Below, piece after piece: positions 32,387-41,025 of a stretch of DNA of 64,000 bases. Within the stretch, counting starts at the first letter, position 1; each line of letters begins with the position of its first letter. The notes beneath the pieces were generated by a model. That model made no database searches. It was not told where the DNA came from and saw nothing but the letters and a program-made list of their open reading frames with translations. Origin of the DNA: CAWCGU01 sp963795195 (GTDB taxonomy: Bacteria; Actinomycetota; Thermoleophilia; Solirubrobacterales; 70-9); contig CAWCGU010000006.1 in the NCBI GenBank assembly GCA_963795195.1, positions 2,542,001-2,606,000 on the forward strand, read 5' to 3'. The position numbers were made by a program, and so were the translations under genes.

Positions 32387-34537
32387 TCAGCGCCCGAGGC
32401 TGAACACCGCGTTGATCTTCGCCCCGGCATCCAGCACGGTGCCTGACTTCTTCTTCAACCGGATCAGTTTGCCGCGGGCGACGCGGCGGTTGTGCACGCG
32501 GCTCACCTTTCCGAGCCGGCAGCCGGCGGCCGCGAGCTTCTTCTTGACCGCGCGACGCGATGCTCCGGCGGCGATTTTCGGGACGGTGCAATTGGATTGC
32601 ACGACGGGCCGGTCGTCCTTGGGGTCGCAGGCGTCGCCGCGGGCGTCGCCGTCGACGTTCTCCTGGCCGGGGTTCGCATCAAAGCGGCAATTGTCGTTTG
32701 CGTCTGCGACGCCGTCGTTGTCGTCGTCGGGATCGCAGGCGTCGCCGATTCCGTCGGCGTCGTTGTCTGAGTGGTCGGCACTGGCGAGGGCCGGGCAGTT
32801 GTCGCTTGCGTCCGTGACCCCGTCGCCGTCATCGTCAGGGTCCTCGGCGCTCTTACAGCCGTCGCCGTCGATGTCGTCGCCGGGGCCGGTGACGCCCTGC
32901 GGGCAGGCATCCGAGCCGTCGACGACGCCGTCGCCATCGTCGTCTTCGTCGCAGGCGTCGCCCTGCCCGTCGCCGTCGTGGTCCTGCTGGCCCGAGTTTG
33001 CGCTGCTCAGGCAGTTGTCGGCGGAGTCCGGAGCGCCGTCGCCGTCGCCGTCGGGGGCGAACGGGTAGGCGGCGCCGCTGGCGGCCGCGCCGTTGTCGGC
33101 CTGGTTTCCGTTCAGGCCGGTCGCGACGCTGTCCTCGCCCGGCGCTCCGACGATTGCCGTCTCGCCGGAAATCGCCACTGCGTAGCCGAAGACGTCGCTC
33201 GCGCCGGTGTTCGACGCCTTCAGGTAGGCCTGCTGGGTCCACGTCCCGCCGCTGCGTGTGAAGACGTAGGCGGCGCCGCTGGCCGCGGCGCTGTTGTCGG
33301 CCTGGTCTCCGTCCACGCCGGTCGCGTTGCTGGCCTCGAACTGCGCTCCGACGATCGCCGTCTCGCCGGAGATCGCCACCGAGGCGGCAAACCAGTCGCC
33401 CGCGCCGGTGTTCGACGCCTTCACGTAGGCCTGCTGTGTCCAGACCCCGCCGCTGCGCGTAAAGACGTAGGCGGCGCCGCTTTCGCCGGCGCTGTTGTCG
33501 GCCTGGTTTCCGTTCACGCCGGTCGCGCCGCCGTCCTCGAAAGGCGCCCCGACGATCGCTGTCTCGCCGGAGATCGCCACCGCCTGGCCAAACTGGTCGA
33601 GCCCGCCGGTGTTCGACGCCTTCACGTAGGCCTGCTGCGTCCAGACCCCGCCGCTGCGCGTAAAGACGTAGGCGGCGCCGCTTTCGCCGGCGCTGTTGTC
33701 GGCCTGGTTTCCGTCCACGCCGGTCGCGTTGCTGGCCTCCGCAGGCGCGCCGACGAGCGCCGTCTCGCTGGAGATCGCGACCGCGTAGCCGAAGAGGTCG
33801 CTCGCGCCGGTGTTCGACGCCTTCAGGTAGGCCTGCTGGGTCCACGTCCCGCCGCTGCGGGTGAAGACGTAGGCGGCGCCGCTGTTGGTTGCGGCGTTGC
33901 TGGCTTGGTCTCCGTTCACGCCGGGCGCGCTGCTGTCCTCGCCCGCGGCGCCGACGGCGACCGTGTCGCCGTCGATCGCCACCGAGAAGCCGAAGCTGTC
34001 ACTCGCGTCTGTGTTCGACGCCTTCAGATAGGCCTGCTGCGTCCACGTCCCGCCGCTGCGGGTGAAGACGTAGGCGGCGCCGCTGTCGCTCGCGCTCTCG
34101 TCGGCCTGGTCTCCGTTCACTCCGGCCTCGCCGCTGTCTTCCGCAGGCGCGCCGACGACCACCGTCTCGCCGGAGATCGCCACCGAGGAGCCGAATCTGT
34201 CGCCCCCCTCAGTGTTCGACGCCTTCAGATAGGCCTGCTGGGTCCACGTCCCGCCACTGCGGGTGAAGACGTAGGCGGCGCCGCTTTCGGCGGCGCCGTT
34301 GTTTGCCTGGTTTCCGTTCACGCCGGTCGCGTTGCTGGACTCGAACGGCGCCCCGACGACCGCCGTGTCGCCGGAGATCGCCACCGCGTAGCCGAACTGG
34401 TCGAGCCCGCCGGTGTTGGACGCTTTAGCGTAGGCGAGCTGCGACGGCGGGTTCGCGTGGGCTCCGGCTGCAACTAGCAGGGATGCGAGCGCCGCCGAGG
34501 TCGCGATTGCAAATGCGGCCCTCGCCCGGTGCCTCAA
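32387..34537 (-). CDS. Exported protein with seven FG-GAP-like repeats, thrombospondin type 3 repeats and a PASTA domain
   Basis: 716 residues if translation starts at TTG 34537, which has GGGGAGG five bases before it; a GTG at 34567 would add ten residues. The signal peptide is AAFAIATSAALASLLVAAGA. Seven nearly identical modules of about 67 residues follow (KASNTGASDLFGYAVAISSE, SGAAYVFTRSGGTWTQQAYL). Then come Asp-rich calcium repeats (DGDGDGAPDSADNC; DDDGDGVVDGSDACP) and, at the end, a PASTA-like domain (VPKIAAGASRRAVKKKLAAA; GTVLDAGAKINAVFSLG). It is extracellular; PASTA domains bind peptidoglycan, so it may be cell-wall attached. The repeats are similar at DNA level over about 1.4 kb. 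Confidence 0.87.
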   Translation of the reverse strand: MRHRARAAFAIATSAALASLLVAAGAHANPPSQLAYAKASNTGGLDQFGYAVAISGDTAVVGAPFESSNATGVNGNQANNGAAESGAAYVFTRSGGTWTQQAYLKASNTEGGDRFGSSVAISGETVVVGAPAEDSGEAGVNGDQADESASDSGAAYVFTRSGGTWTQQAYLKASNTDASDSFGFSVAIDGDTVAVGAAGEDSSAPGVNGDQASNAATNSGAAYVFTRSGGTWTQQAYLKASNTGASDLFGYAVAISSETALVGAPAEASNATGVDGNQADNSAGESGAAYVFTRSGGVWTQQAYVKASNTGGLDQFGQAVAISGETAIVGAPFEDGGATGVNGNQADNSAGESGAAYVFTRSGGVWTQQAYVKASNTGAGDWFAASVAISGETAIVGAQFEASNATGVDGDQADNSAAASGAAYVFTRSGGTWTQQAYLKASNTGASDVFGYAVAISGETAIVGAPGEDSVATGLNGNQADNGAAASGAAYPFAPDGDGDGAPDSADNCLSSANSGQQDHDGDGQGDACDEDDDGDGVVDGSDACPQGVTGPGDDIDGDGCKSAEDPDDDGDGVTDASDNCPALASADHSDNDADGIGDACDPDDDNDGVADANDNCRFDANPGQENVDGDARGDACDPKDDRPVVQSNCTVPKIAAGASRRAVKKKLAAAGCRLGKVSRVHNRRVARGKLIRLKKKSGTVLDAGAKINAVFSLGR

Positions 34538-34608
34538 TCTCGCCTCCCCACCGGCTGAGTGTCCCACACGCGTACGCCACTTTCAAGCCCTCTGGGGGGT
34601 GCACTTAG

Positions 34609-34743
34609 GACGCGTTCGAGGTCGGTCCCCGCGACCAGATCCATCACGATGAACTGCCCGCGTCCTCCTGAAAATGGTCGACGCCCGTCACGACCCGGGG
34701 ATGGCGCAGCTGGGAGAGGAGGCGGGCCTCGATCTCGAAGCGT
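34609..34743 (-). repeat. Fragment of a Ser/Thr kinase gene, about 94% identical to 35958-36094
   Basis: 135 bases that match the kinase gene at 35958-36094 apart from a few substitutions and one missing base. Read on the minus strand it gives RFEIEARLLSQLRHPRVVTG before leaving frame at the missing base. In the intact gene this encodes residues 58-104 of the kinase. The copy starts exactly where the TetR-like piece ends. Confidence 0.82.
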
Positions 34744-34800
34744 GTCGCGCCGTGCACCCCCTCGGCGGCGACTGAGCGCCAGGCGGCATCGACGATCCGT
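34744..34800 (-). pseudogene. Fragment of a TetR-type gene joined in frame to the kinase fragment
   Basis: The minus strand reads RIVDAAWRSVAAEGVHGAT, the same residues as in the TetR gene at 28379-28999 with one substitution (Asp for Glu). Base match to 28908-28965 is about 92%. It runs straight into the kinase piece (GAT-RFEIEARLL) in the same reading frame. It is too short to be a gene. Confidence 0.75.
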
Positions 34801-34805
34801 TGCCC

Positions 34806-34991
34806 CTATTGGCTCGGTCCGGCAGCATCAGGGGCGCTGGACACGTGGCCGTAGGTTTCTACGCGGACCACCTTGTCGCCGCGGAAGCGAATGAGATGCC
34901 CCCACCGGGCGTACGCGGCGACGGTGCCGTAGTCCCGAGCGCTGCTCGCCTCGATCAGCCGTTTGGCGCTCTCCACATTCTCTCGCGACAT
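34806..34991 (-). pseudogene. SnoaL-like relic with missing centre
   Basis: 61 codons: MSRENVESAKRLIEASSARD then YGTVAAYARWGHLIRFRGDK and VVRVETYGHVSSAPDAAG. The first 25 residues are the N-terminus of a SnoaL-like protein and the last 35 its C-terminus; about 60-70 residues between are missing. An open frame remains, so a short peptide could still be made. Upstream of the ATG is the kinase gene's stop (35004), 12 bases away. Confidence 0.62.
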
Positions 34992-35003
34992 CGCCGTGCA
35001 GTT

Positions 35004-36266
35004 TCAATGGGTCGAACTGAGGGCGGTCACAGTGAGTTGGGCAAAAAGTGCCGCCCGATCGATATCGGCCGGTCCGTACAGTTCGCCGTCGCGTCGATCC
35101 AACAGCGACAGGACACCGAGCGTTCGCCCGCCGTGCTTCAGCGGCACCACGAGCATTGTGTAGGGGACGTAGCCCGTGCCGGCGGCGATCTGCCCGGCGA
35201 AGCGGGGGTCGTCGCGGCAGCTGACCGCCTCAGCCTCGCCGCTCGCGGCGACGGTGCCGCCGATGCCGGTCCCGACTGGAAGCCGCACGCCCACGATTTC
35301 GCGCGCGCCCGCGCCCCAGGCCGATTGGTAGACCAGCTCGCCCGTCACCTCGTCGATCAGCGCGATCGAGCAGGCCGAAGCATCGAACACGCCCGCGGCG
35401 GTCCGGACAATGCTCTTGATCAGATCCGCGGGCGCGGCGGCGGTCTCGGCGCTGAGCGCCAGCGACTCGCCTCGGCCGACCGCGACACGCGAGCCCAGCG
35501 CGCGGGCGAAGGCGTCGATCGAGGCGATTCGCTGTTCGGGCTGGAACTCCAGCCCGGCTCGGACGGCCGCATCAAGCTCCGGGCTTGCGCCCGGGACGAG
35601 CTCAGCGAGGCTCGTGGAGTCCAGGTAGATCGGCGGCTTGCCGGTGAGCAGCGTCCAGAGAGTCGCCGCGATCCCGAAGACGTCCGCGCGTGGCGAGGCC
35701 GCGCCGCCGGCGAAGATCTCCGGCGGCATGTAGCGCGGCGTCCCGGCAACCGTTCCCGAGTCTGCTGTCTCGTCCAGCTCGCGGGCCACTCCGAAGTCCA
35801 CCAGCACGACCCCCTCACTGCCGAGGATCAGGTTCGCGGGCTTGACGTCGCGGTGAACGATGAGCTGATCGTGGACGTATCGCAGCGCCTCGCAGGCTTC
35901 GAGCGTGTACGCGATCGCTTCCTCGACGGGCAGCCCGGGGTCCCCTCGCTCCCTGAGGACGCGTGCGAGGTCGGTCCCCGCGACCAGATCCATCACGATG
36001 AACTGCCCCGCGCCCTCCTGAAAATGCTCAACGACCGTCACGACCCGGGGATGGCGCAGCTGGGAGAGGAGGCGGGCCTCGATCTCGAAGCGTGCCGAGT
36101 TCCCCGCGTCGAGAAGCCGCTTAACCGCGACGTCCCGTTGCAGCGCGCGGTCGCGGGCACGGTAGACGGCGCCCATCGCGCCGCTCGAGATCGGACTCTC
36201 GACCTCGAACCGCCCGGCGAGCACGGTTCCAGCCGTCAGTCCCTGGATAGTCTCGTTCGATGCCAT
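35004..36266 (-). CDS. Serine/threonine protein kinase with C-terminal GAF-like domain
   Basis: 420 residues. Kinase motifs: GRFEVESPISSGAMGAVYRA (Gly loop), VAVKRL (Lys), LSQLRHPRVV, IVHRDVKPANLIL (catalytic loop), LVDFGVARE (DFG), GTVAGTPRYMPPE (activation and APE) and DVFGIAATLWTLLTG. From about residue 275 a GAF-like domain follows (FDASACSIALIDEVTGELVYQ, GIGGTVAASGEAEAV, YTMLVVPLKHGGRTLGVLSL). There is no membrane segment, so the kinase is soluble and may respond to a small molecule through GAF. It is divergent from the DUF3307 gene with overlapping start codons. Part of its sequence is duplicated at 34609. Confidence 0.92.
   Translation of the reverse strand: MASNETIQGLTAGTVLAGRFEVESPISSGAMGAVYRARDRALQRDVAVKRLLDAGNSARFEIEARLLSQLRHPRVVTVVEHFQEGAGQFIVMDLVAGTDLARVLRERGDPGLPVEEAIAYTLEACEALRYVHDQLIVHRDVKPANLILGSEGVVLVDFGVARELDETADSGTVAGTPRYMPPEIFAGGAASPRADVFGIAATLWTLLTGKPPIYLDSTSLAELVPGASPELDAAVRAGLEFQPEQRIASIDAFARALGSRVAVGRGESLALSAETAAAPADLIKSIVRTAAGVFDASACSIALIDEVTGELVYQSAWGAGAREIVGVRLPVGTGIGGTVAASGEAEAVSCRDDPRFAGQIAAGTGYVPYTMLVVPLKHGGRTLGVLSLLDRRDGELYGPADIDRAALFAQLTVTALSSTH
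35958..36094 (-). repeat. Source copy of the kinase-gene repeat
   Basis: 137 bases inside the kinase gene that recur, in the same orientation, at 34609-34743. The match starts at GACGCG and ends within GAAGCGTG. This copy has an unbroken frame, the other has a one-base gap, so this one is taken as the original. Confidence 0.8.
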
Positions 36267-36652
36267 GGGTAGAAATCTTCGCGGTCTTTTTGGTTTGCCA
36301 TCTGGTGGGCGATTATCTCCTACAGACTGACTGGCAGGCTCGCAACAAGGCCGGTGGCCTGGGCGCCGATCAAACCGCCAGGCGCGCGCTCCTCGCCCAT
36401 GTCGCTACGTACACCCTCGCCTTTGTACCCGCTTTCATCTGGCTCGCCGGCGACATCGGCGCTGAGGTGGTCGCGATCGCGGCGGCGATCTTCCTGACCC
36501 ACCTCGTCCAGGACGACCGGCGCTTGCTGGCACTCTACGTGACGCGGGTGAAGCGGCATCGCGGCGCGGCGGACGACATGGTCTTCATCGCGACCGATCA
36601 GTCGCTGCACATCCTGACGCTGTTCGCAATCGCCCTCTGGGCGGGAATCTGA
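36260..36652 (+). CDS. DUF3307 membrane protein
   Basis: 130 residues with three or four helices: FAVFLVCHLVGDYLLQTDWQA, which is the DUF3307 signature (HLVGDYLLQT), then LLAHVATYTLAFVPAF, VAIAAAIFLTHLVQDDRR (the second conserved His-Asp pair) and ATDQSLHILTLFAIALW. The family is of unknown function. The ATG at 36260 lies inside the first codons of the divergent kinase gene (ATG 36266-36264), so both mRNAs must begin within the other's coding sequence or be nearly leaderless. Confidence 0.85.
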   Translation: MPWVEIFAVFLVCHLVGDYLLQTDWQARNKAGGLGADQTARRALLAHVATYTLAFVPAFIWLAGDIGAEVVAIAAAIFLTHLVQDDRRLLALYVTRVKRHRGAADDMVFIATDQSLHILTLFAIALWAGI

Positions 36653-36675
36653 CGAATCGCCCTACAATCGAGGGG

Positions 36676-37196
36676 GTGCGGTCACAGGCATGCGGCGATC
36701 GCTCTCCTCGTCCTTATCTCGGTCTCGGTCCCTGCGGGAGCCGTAGGCGCGCAGGCGCCCGACCGAGCGACCCTCCGCAGGCGAGGCCCAAGGGACCAAG
36801 CAGCTGCTGGCCAAGAAGCGCAAGCGTCCGGGCTGTGGCAGGTTCTGCCAGCAAGCCGGAGGCTTTGGCGCCAGTGACGAGCTGGGCCCCGTGGAGATCC
36901 CGCCCCAGGTCCTCGGTGGCACCCGCGACCGCGTCGTCGCAATCAGCTCGACGTGCAACTACGAGACCGACTGCGTCGGCGCGATTCTCCTTTCAGGCCC
37001 GAGGTTTGAGTTCGGCCGCGCCAACTTCTCGGTTCCGGCCGGCGAGACCCGCCGGGTCCGAGTCGGGATCTCGCGCCGCGCGAAGCGATGGCTCGTCAAG
37101 CACGGCGACGTCCGCAACGCCTTCGCGACGGTCCCCTTGGTCTACGACGACGTCCCGGTCTCGATCGGCGACCATCTCAAGATCCTCGCCCCCTGA
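36676..37196 (+). CDS. Exported protein of unknown function with two frameshifts near its N-terminus
   Basis: A GTG at 36676 gives MRS, then, after skipping one A near 36687, HAAIALLVLISVSVPAGAVG, a good signal peptide. A second shift near 36777 leads to GEAQGTKQLLAKKRKRPGC, GRFCQQAGGF and then the continuous frame ending at 37196: VLGGTRDRVVAISSTCNYET, FEFGRANFSVPAGETRRVRV, KHGDVRNAFATVPLVYDDVP. The exported part looks like a beta-rich domain with Cys at CGRFC and TCNYETDC. Family not recognised. The breaks are probably sequence errors, since the frame codes sensibly on both sides. Confidence 0.55.
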
Positions 37197-37211
37197 CGCG
37201 GCGCGACTGAC

Positions 37212-38973
37212 GTGAGAGCCCGTCAGCGCCGCCGGCTCCGCGCTCTGCTGGCGCTCGCAGTGCTGCCAGCCATCGGAGTGCCGCTCGCGCTCGGCGAGCT
37301 CGGTGCCCTCGATCGGGTCGAGCTCGCTTCAGTGGACGCCCGCCTGTCGGTCCGCGGTCCCGAGCCGCCGAATCCGCACGTCGTTGTCATCGGTCTCGAC
37401 GAGAAGACCACCGCCACGCTCAACGCGCGCGGGCGGCGTGCTGCCGAGGTCGGTCCACGCCGGCGTCATCGACCGCTTGCACGACGCCGGCGCCCGCGTC
37501 ATCGCCTACGACCTCCGATTCCAGGGCACGACGGTTCCGCGCCAGGACCGGGCGCTCATCCGCGCGGTTTCTCGGGCCCGCCCGGTCGTACTCGCGAGCT
37601 TTGACCCAGGGGGCGAGCCGATCCCGGTGCCCGCGGGTGTGGACCCGAACCGGACCGGCGCCGTCCTCGCCTCGATCGGTGTTCCGACCGATGCCGACGG
37701 TGTGGTGCGAAAGTTGCTCCACGCGCCGATCGAGCTGCGCACATTGCCGGTCGAGGCCGGCGAGCTGTTTCTCGGCGAACCGGTGACGGAGTCGAGCTTC
37801 GACGAAAACCACGCCTGGGTCGACTATGCAGGCGAACCGGGCACATATCCGACCCACTCGCTGGTCGACGTCAATCGGGGCCGCGTCCCGGCAAGCGAGT
37901 TCGAGGGCAAGGTCGTGATCGTCGGCCCGACCGACCCGATCGCCCAGGACCTCGTCCAGACGCCCACCTCCGACGCTCCGATGCCCGGACCGGAGGCGCA
38001 GGCGAACGCGATTGCCACCGTCATCGGGGGGCTTCCGCTTCGTGAGGCCTCATCGCTCGTGAACACCCTCCTGCTCGTCGGGATGGCGCTCGTCTCTCCG
38101 CTGGCGGCATTGCGGCGCTCGGCGCTCCTGGTCCTGATCGCCGCCGCCGCCGCGCTGATTGCCTTTTGCGTCGTCGCCCAGCTCGCCTACGAGGCGGGCC
38201 GAATCGTGAACGTCTCGGAGTCGCTGCTCGGTTTGCTCATCGGGACCTCCGGAGCGCTTCTCGTCCATTACGCGGTTCTAACGCGCGAGCGCCGTCACCT
38301 CCGCGCCTTGTTCTCGCGATTTGTGCCGCCCGAAGTGGTGAACGACGTCGTGGACCGCGTCGACGACGACCTGCGCCTCGGCGCAGTGCGCCGCGACGGC
38401 ACGGTGATGTTCTGCGACCTGCGCGGCTTCACGACCTTCGCGGAGGAGCGCCAGCCCGAACTGGTCGTCGAGGTCGTGAACGCCTACCTCTCGGAGATGG
38501 TCGAGGCGATCCTTGCGAGTGGCGGCACGCTGGTGTCATTCATGGGTGACGGCATCATGGCCCTCTTCGGCGCCCCGATAGAGCAGCCGGACCATGCTGA
38601 CCGCGCCGTGCGCGCGGCGCGCGAGATGCTCCGTGAGAGCCTCCCCCGTTTTAACCGCTGGCTGAGTGCACGCGGGATCGAGCAGGAGTTCCGGATGGGG
38701 ATCGGGCTCAACTCCGGGATGGTGATGTCGGGCAATGTCGGCTCGGAGCGGCGCCTGGAGTACACCGCGATCGGAGATACGACCAACACCGCCGCACGGC
38801 TCGAGGGGTTGACGAAAGGAACCGACCACCAACTCTACGTCGCCGAGTCCACACGTGAGCGTATGCGCGAGCGTCCCGCCGACCTGTCCTTCGTCGGAGA
38901 GGTCCGCGTTCGCGGGCGCCAAGAGTCGCTTCGTGTGTGGACCATTGCGGAGTCTTCCGCGAACATGGGGTGA
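37212..38973 (+). CDS. CHASE2-class III adenylate/guanylate cyclase, frameshifted near 37432
   Basis: The GTG at 37212 starts MRARQRRRLRALLALAVLPA, a membrane anchor. A CHASE2 sensor follows (VVVIGLDEKTTATLNARG; after a one-base shift HAGVIDRLHDAGARVIAYDL; VVIVGPTDPIAQDLVQTP), then three helices (NTLLLVGMALVSPLAALR, ALLVLIAAAAALIAFCV, LLGLLIGTSGALLVHYAV) and a cyclase domain: FSRFVPPEVVNDVVDR, GTVMFCDLRGFTTFAEER (metal Asp), GGTLVSFMGDGIMALFGAP (second metal Asp), NSGMVMSGNVGSERRLEYTA and GDTTNTAARLEG. It makes cAMP or cGMP in response to an outside signal. Deleting one C at about 37432 restores the frame (about 586 residues). Confidence 0.9.
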
Positions 38974-39002
38974 GCCCCGTGAGCCTGCCGGGAAGCGCCT
39001 GA

Positions 39003-39072
39003 TGGGCGAGGCTGGTTTCGATCCTGCGACCTCTCGCGTGAGCCGAGCGCTCTCCCACTGAGCTACGCGCCC
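39003..39072 (-). pseudogene. Defective tRNA-Val copy
   Basis: The minus strand reads like the tRNA-Val at 40954-41025 but is two bases shorter in the anticodon arm (CTCGGCTCACGCGAG instead of CTCGCTTCACACGCGAG). It also has one acceptor mismatch and changes in the T arm (GCAGGATCG for GCTGGTTCG). The anticodon loop cannot form with seven bases and a five-pair stem. It should not work as a tRNA. Flanking bases on both sides also resemble those around the intact gene. Confidence 0.75.
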
Positions 39073-39181
39073 TGACTTGCGATTTTAGGACGATCCCGAC
39101 GGCTAAGCGAGCGATCACCCAGATGAAGGGTTCGGGACTGCCGGTGGCTCGGGCTGGCCGGCGTGGCTGACTTCAACGACG

Positions 39182-40903
39182 TTGACGGAATCCCCGGCTG
39201 GGCGTAGGATCCCCTCCACGTTGGTGGGCAGGGTGCCAGCAGACCTTCGAGCCGGGGACCGCCATGCAGGTCTCGGTCTTGCCCTTGCGATCGCACTCTG
39301 CCTCGTCTGTGCCGCGCCGGCGGCGGCCCGCAACGCCTACGTGCCCGGTTTCGTTCCGGACACGCTCACGGTCTTGGACTTGGCGACCGACACGACGCTG
39401 GGCGCGCCGGTGCCCGTCGGCTTGAATCCCGTCGCTCTGGCGATCACGCCCGATGGCTCGCGGGCGTACGTGCTCAACGAGCAGGCCGCGACTGTCACGG
39501 TCGTCGACACGGCGACCAACTCAGCGGTTCAGACGATCCCGGTCGGTGGCGGCTTCGGCGCGGTCGCGATCACCCCCGACGGCAGCCGCGCATACGTCGC
39601 CAACCAGGGCCCGGACACGGTCTCGGTGATCGACACCTCCACCAACACCACCCTGGGCGCACCCATCCCGGTCGGTTCCGACCCGCTCGGCATCGCGATC
39701 ACCCCCGACGGCACCCGCGCCTACGTCACGAACAACGCAGGGGGCGGGAACACCGTTTCCGTGATCGACACCGCAACCAACACGACATTGGGGCCCCCGA
39801 TTCCGGTTGGCGTCAACCCGCTCGGCATCGCGATCACCCCCGACGGCACCCGCGCCTACGTTGCCAATCTGGGCAGCGGCACCGTCTCTGTGATCAACAC
39901 CGCCACCAACGCCGTTGTCGGCGCTCCGATTGCGGTCGGCAACGCGCCCTGGTCCGTCGCCATCTCACCGGATGGGAGCCGCGCTTACATCGGTCGCTCG
40001 AACGGTTTCATCACGGTCGTTGACACCGCCACCAACGCAACGCTGGGAGCGCCGATCCCTATCGGCAACGACGTCTTTGCGATCGCATTCACCCCGGACG
40101 GCAGCCGGGCCTACGCCGCGAGCTCGCCGGACAAGGTCTTTGTGGTCGATACCGCAACCAACACCACCGTCGGCACCCCGATCACGGTTGGCGGCGACCC
40201 CGAAGGGATTGCGATCGTCCCCAATCTCGGGCCGGCTGCCTCATTCACGGCGTCGCCGGAGTTGGTTCGGCCGGGCCAGTCCGTCTCATTCAGCGGCGCG
40301 GCTTCGGCCGACCCCGACGGCACGGTCCAGCGCTTCGAGTGGGATTTCGGCGACGGCTCGACAGCCCAGGACGCCGGCTCGATGGCCAGTCACGCCTTCG
40401 CCGAGGGCGTCCATCAGGTCAGGTTGACGGTGACGGACAACGAGGGATGCTCGATGCTGCTCGTTTTCACCGGGCAGACGGCGTCCTGCATCGGGTCGGA
40501 GGCGGCGACCACGACACGGACGGTGACCGTCGACGGAACTCCGCCCGGCTTCAGCCTGGCCGGCAAGCGCAGACAGCGACTCCACGCGAGCGTCGATGTG
40601 ACCGTGCGGGGGGCAACGGAGGCGGCGACGTTGGGCGCCGCAGGCAGGCTGACAGTCGGGCGGGCCGGGAAGGGTAAACGAGCGCTGCGTGGATTCAAGC
40701 TGCGACCGGCGGCGGTGCAGGTTCCGGCAGGAGCCGACGCGCGGCTGAGGCTGAGGCTGCCCCGCAAGGCGAGAAGCGCCGCGGCGAAATCGCTGAGCGG
40801 CGGCGGTGCAGTGAAGGCGAGGCTCACGGTCACCGCCGCAGACGCCGCGGGCAACGCGGCAAACGCCAAACGCAGAGTCAGGCTTACGACCGGCTCTCGC
40901 TAG
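39182..40903 (+). CDS. Exported YVTN-type beta-propeller protein with a PKD domain
   Basis: 573 residues at most. The TTG at 39182 is uncertain; a GTG near residue 15-16 would place the signal peptide (LGLALAIALCLVCAAPAAA) closer to the N-terminus. Seven or so blades follow with the pattern GSRAYVANQGPDTVSVIDTS, TNTTLGAPIPVGSDPLGIAI, TPDGTRAYVTN. After the propeller comes a PKD domain (PGQSVSFSGAASADPDGTVQ, RFEWDFGDGSTAQDAGSMAS, HAFAEGVHQVRLTVTDNEGC) and a basic C-terminal domain. Such proteins are extracellular binding proteins. The gene lies between the defective and the intact tRNA-Val. Confidence 0.83.
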   Translation: MTESPAGRRIPSTLVGRVPADLRAGDRHAGLGLALAIALCLVCAAPAAARNAYVPGFVPDTLTVLDLATDTTLGAPVPVGLNPVALAITPDGSRAYVLNEQAATVTVVDTATNSAVQTIPVGGGFGAVAITPDGSRAYVANQGPDTVSVIDTSTNTTLGAPIPVGSDPLGIAITPDGTRAYVTNNAGGGNTVSVIDTATNTTLGPPIPVGVNPLGIAITPDGTRAYVANLGSGTVSVINTATNAVVGAPIAVGNAPWSVAISPDGSRAYIGRSNGFITVVDTATNATLGAPIPIGNDVFAIAFTPDGSRAYAASSPDKVFVVDTATNTTVGTPITVGGDPEGIAIVPNLGPAASFTASPELVRPGQSVSFSGAASADPDGTVQRFEWDFGDGSTAQDAGSMASHAFAEGVHQVRLTVTDNEGCSMLLVFTGQTASCIGSEAATTTRTVTVDGTPPGFSLAGKRRQRLHASVDVTVRGATEAATLGAAGRLTVGRAGKGKRALRGFKLRPAAVQVPAGADARLRLRLPRKARSAAAKSLSGGGAVKARLTVTAADAAGNAANAKRRVRLTTGSR

Positions 40904-40953
40904 CGCGCTGTCACTGACCGACAGCGGGCGGCGATGGCGACGACGCTCCTGGA

Positions 40954-41025
40954 TGGGCGCGGCTGGTTTCGAACCAGCGACCTCTCGCGTGTGAAGCGAG
41001 CGCTCTCCCACTGAGCTACGCGCCC
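40954..41025 (-). tRNA. tRNA-Val (anticodon CAC)
   Basis: Cloverleaf read on the minus strand: acceptor GGGCGCG pairs with CGCGCCC, followed by A; D arm GCTC...GAGC; anticodon arm CTCGC-TTCACAC-GCGAG with CAC at positions 34-36; T arm GCTGG-TTCGAAA-CCAGC. All stems pair. The CCA end is not encoded. CAC decodes GUG. A defective relative is at 39003-39072. Confidence 0.92.

Noticed and set aside
32771..34477. 568-codon plus-strand frame antisense to the repeat protein
   Set aside because: Its repeats are the mirror of the 67-residue modules on the other strand, and no signal peptide or known domain is present.
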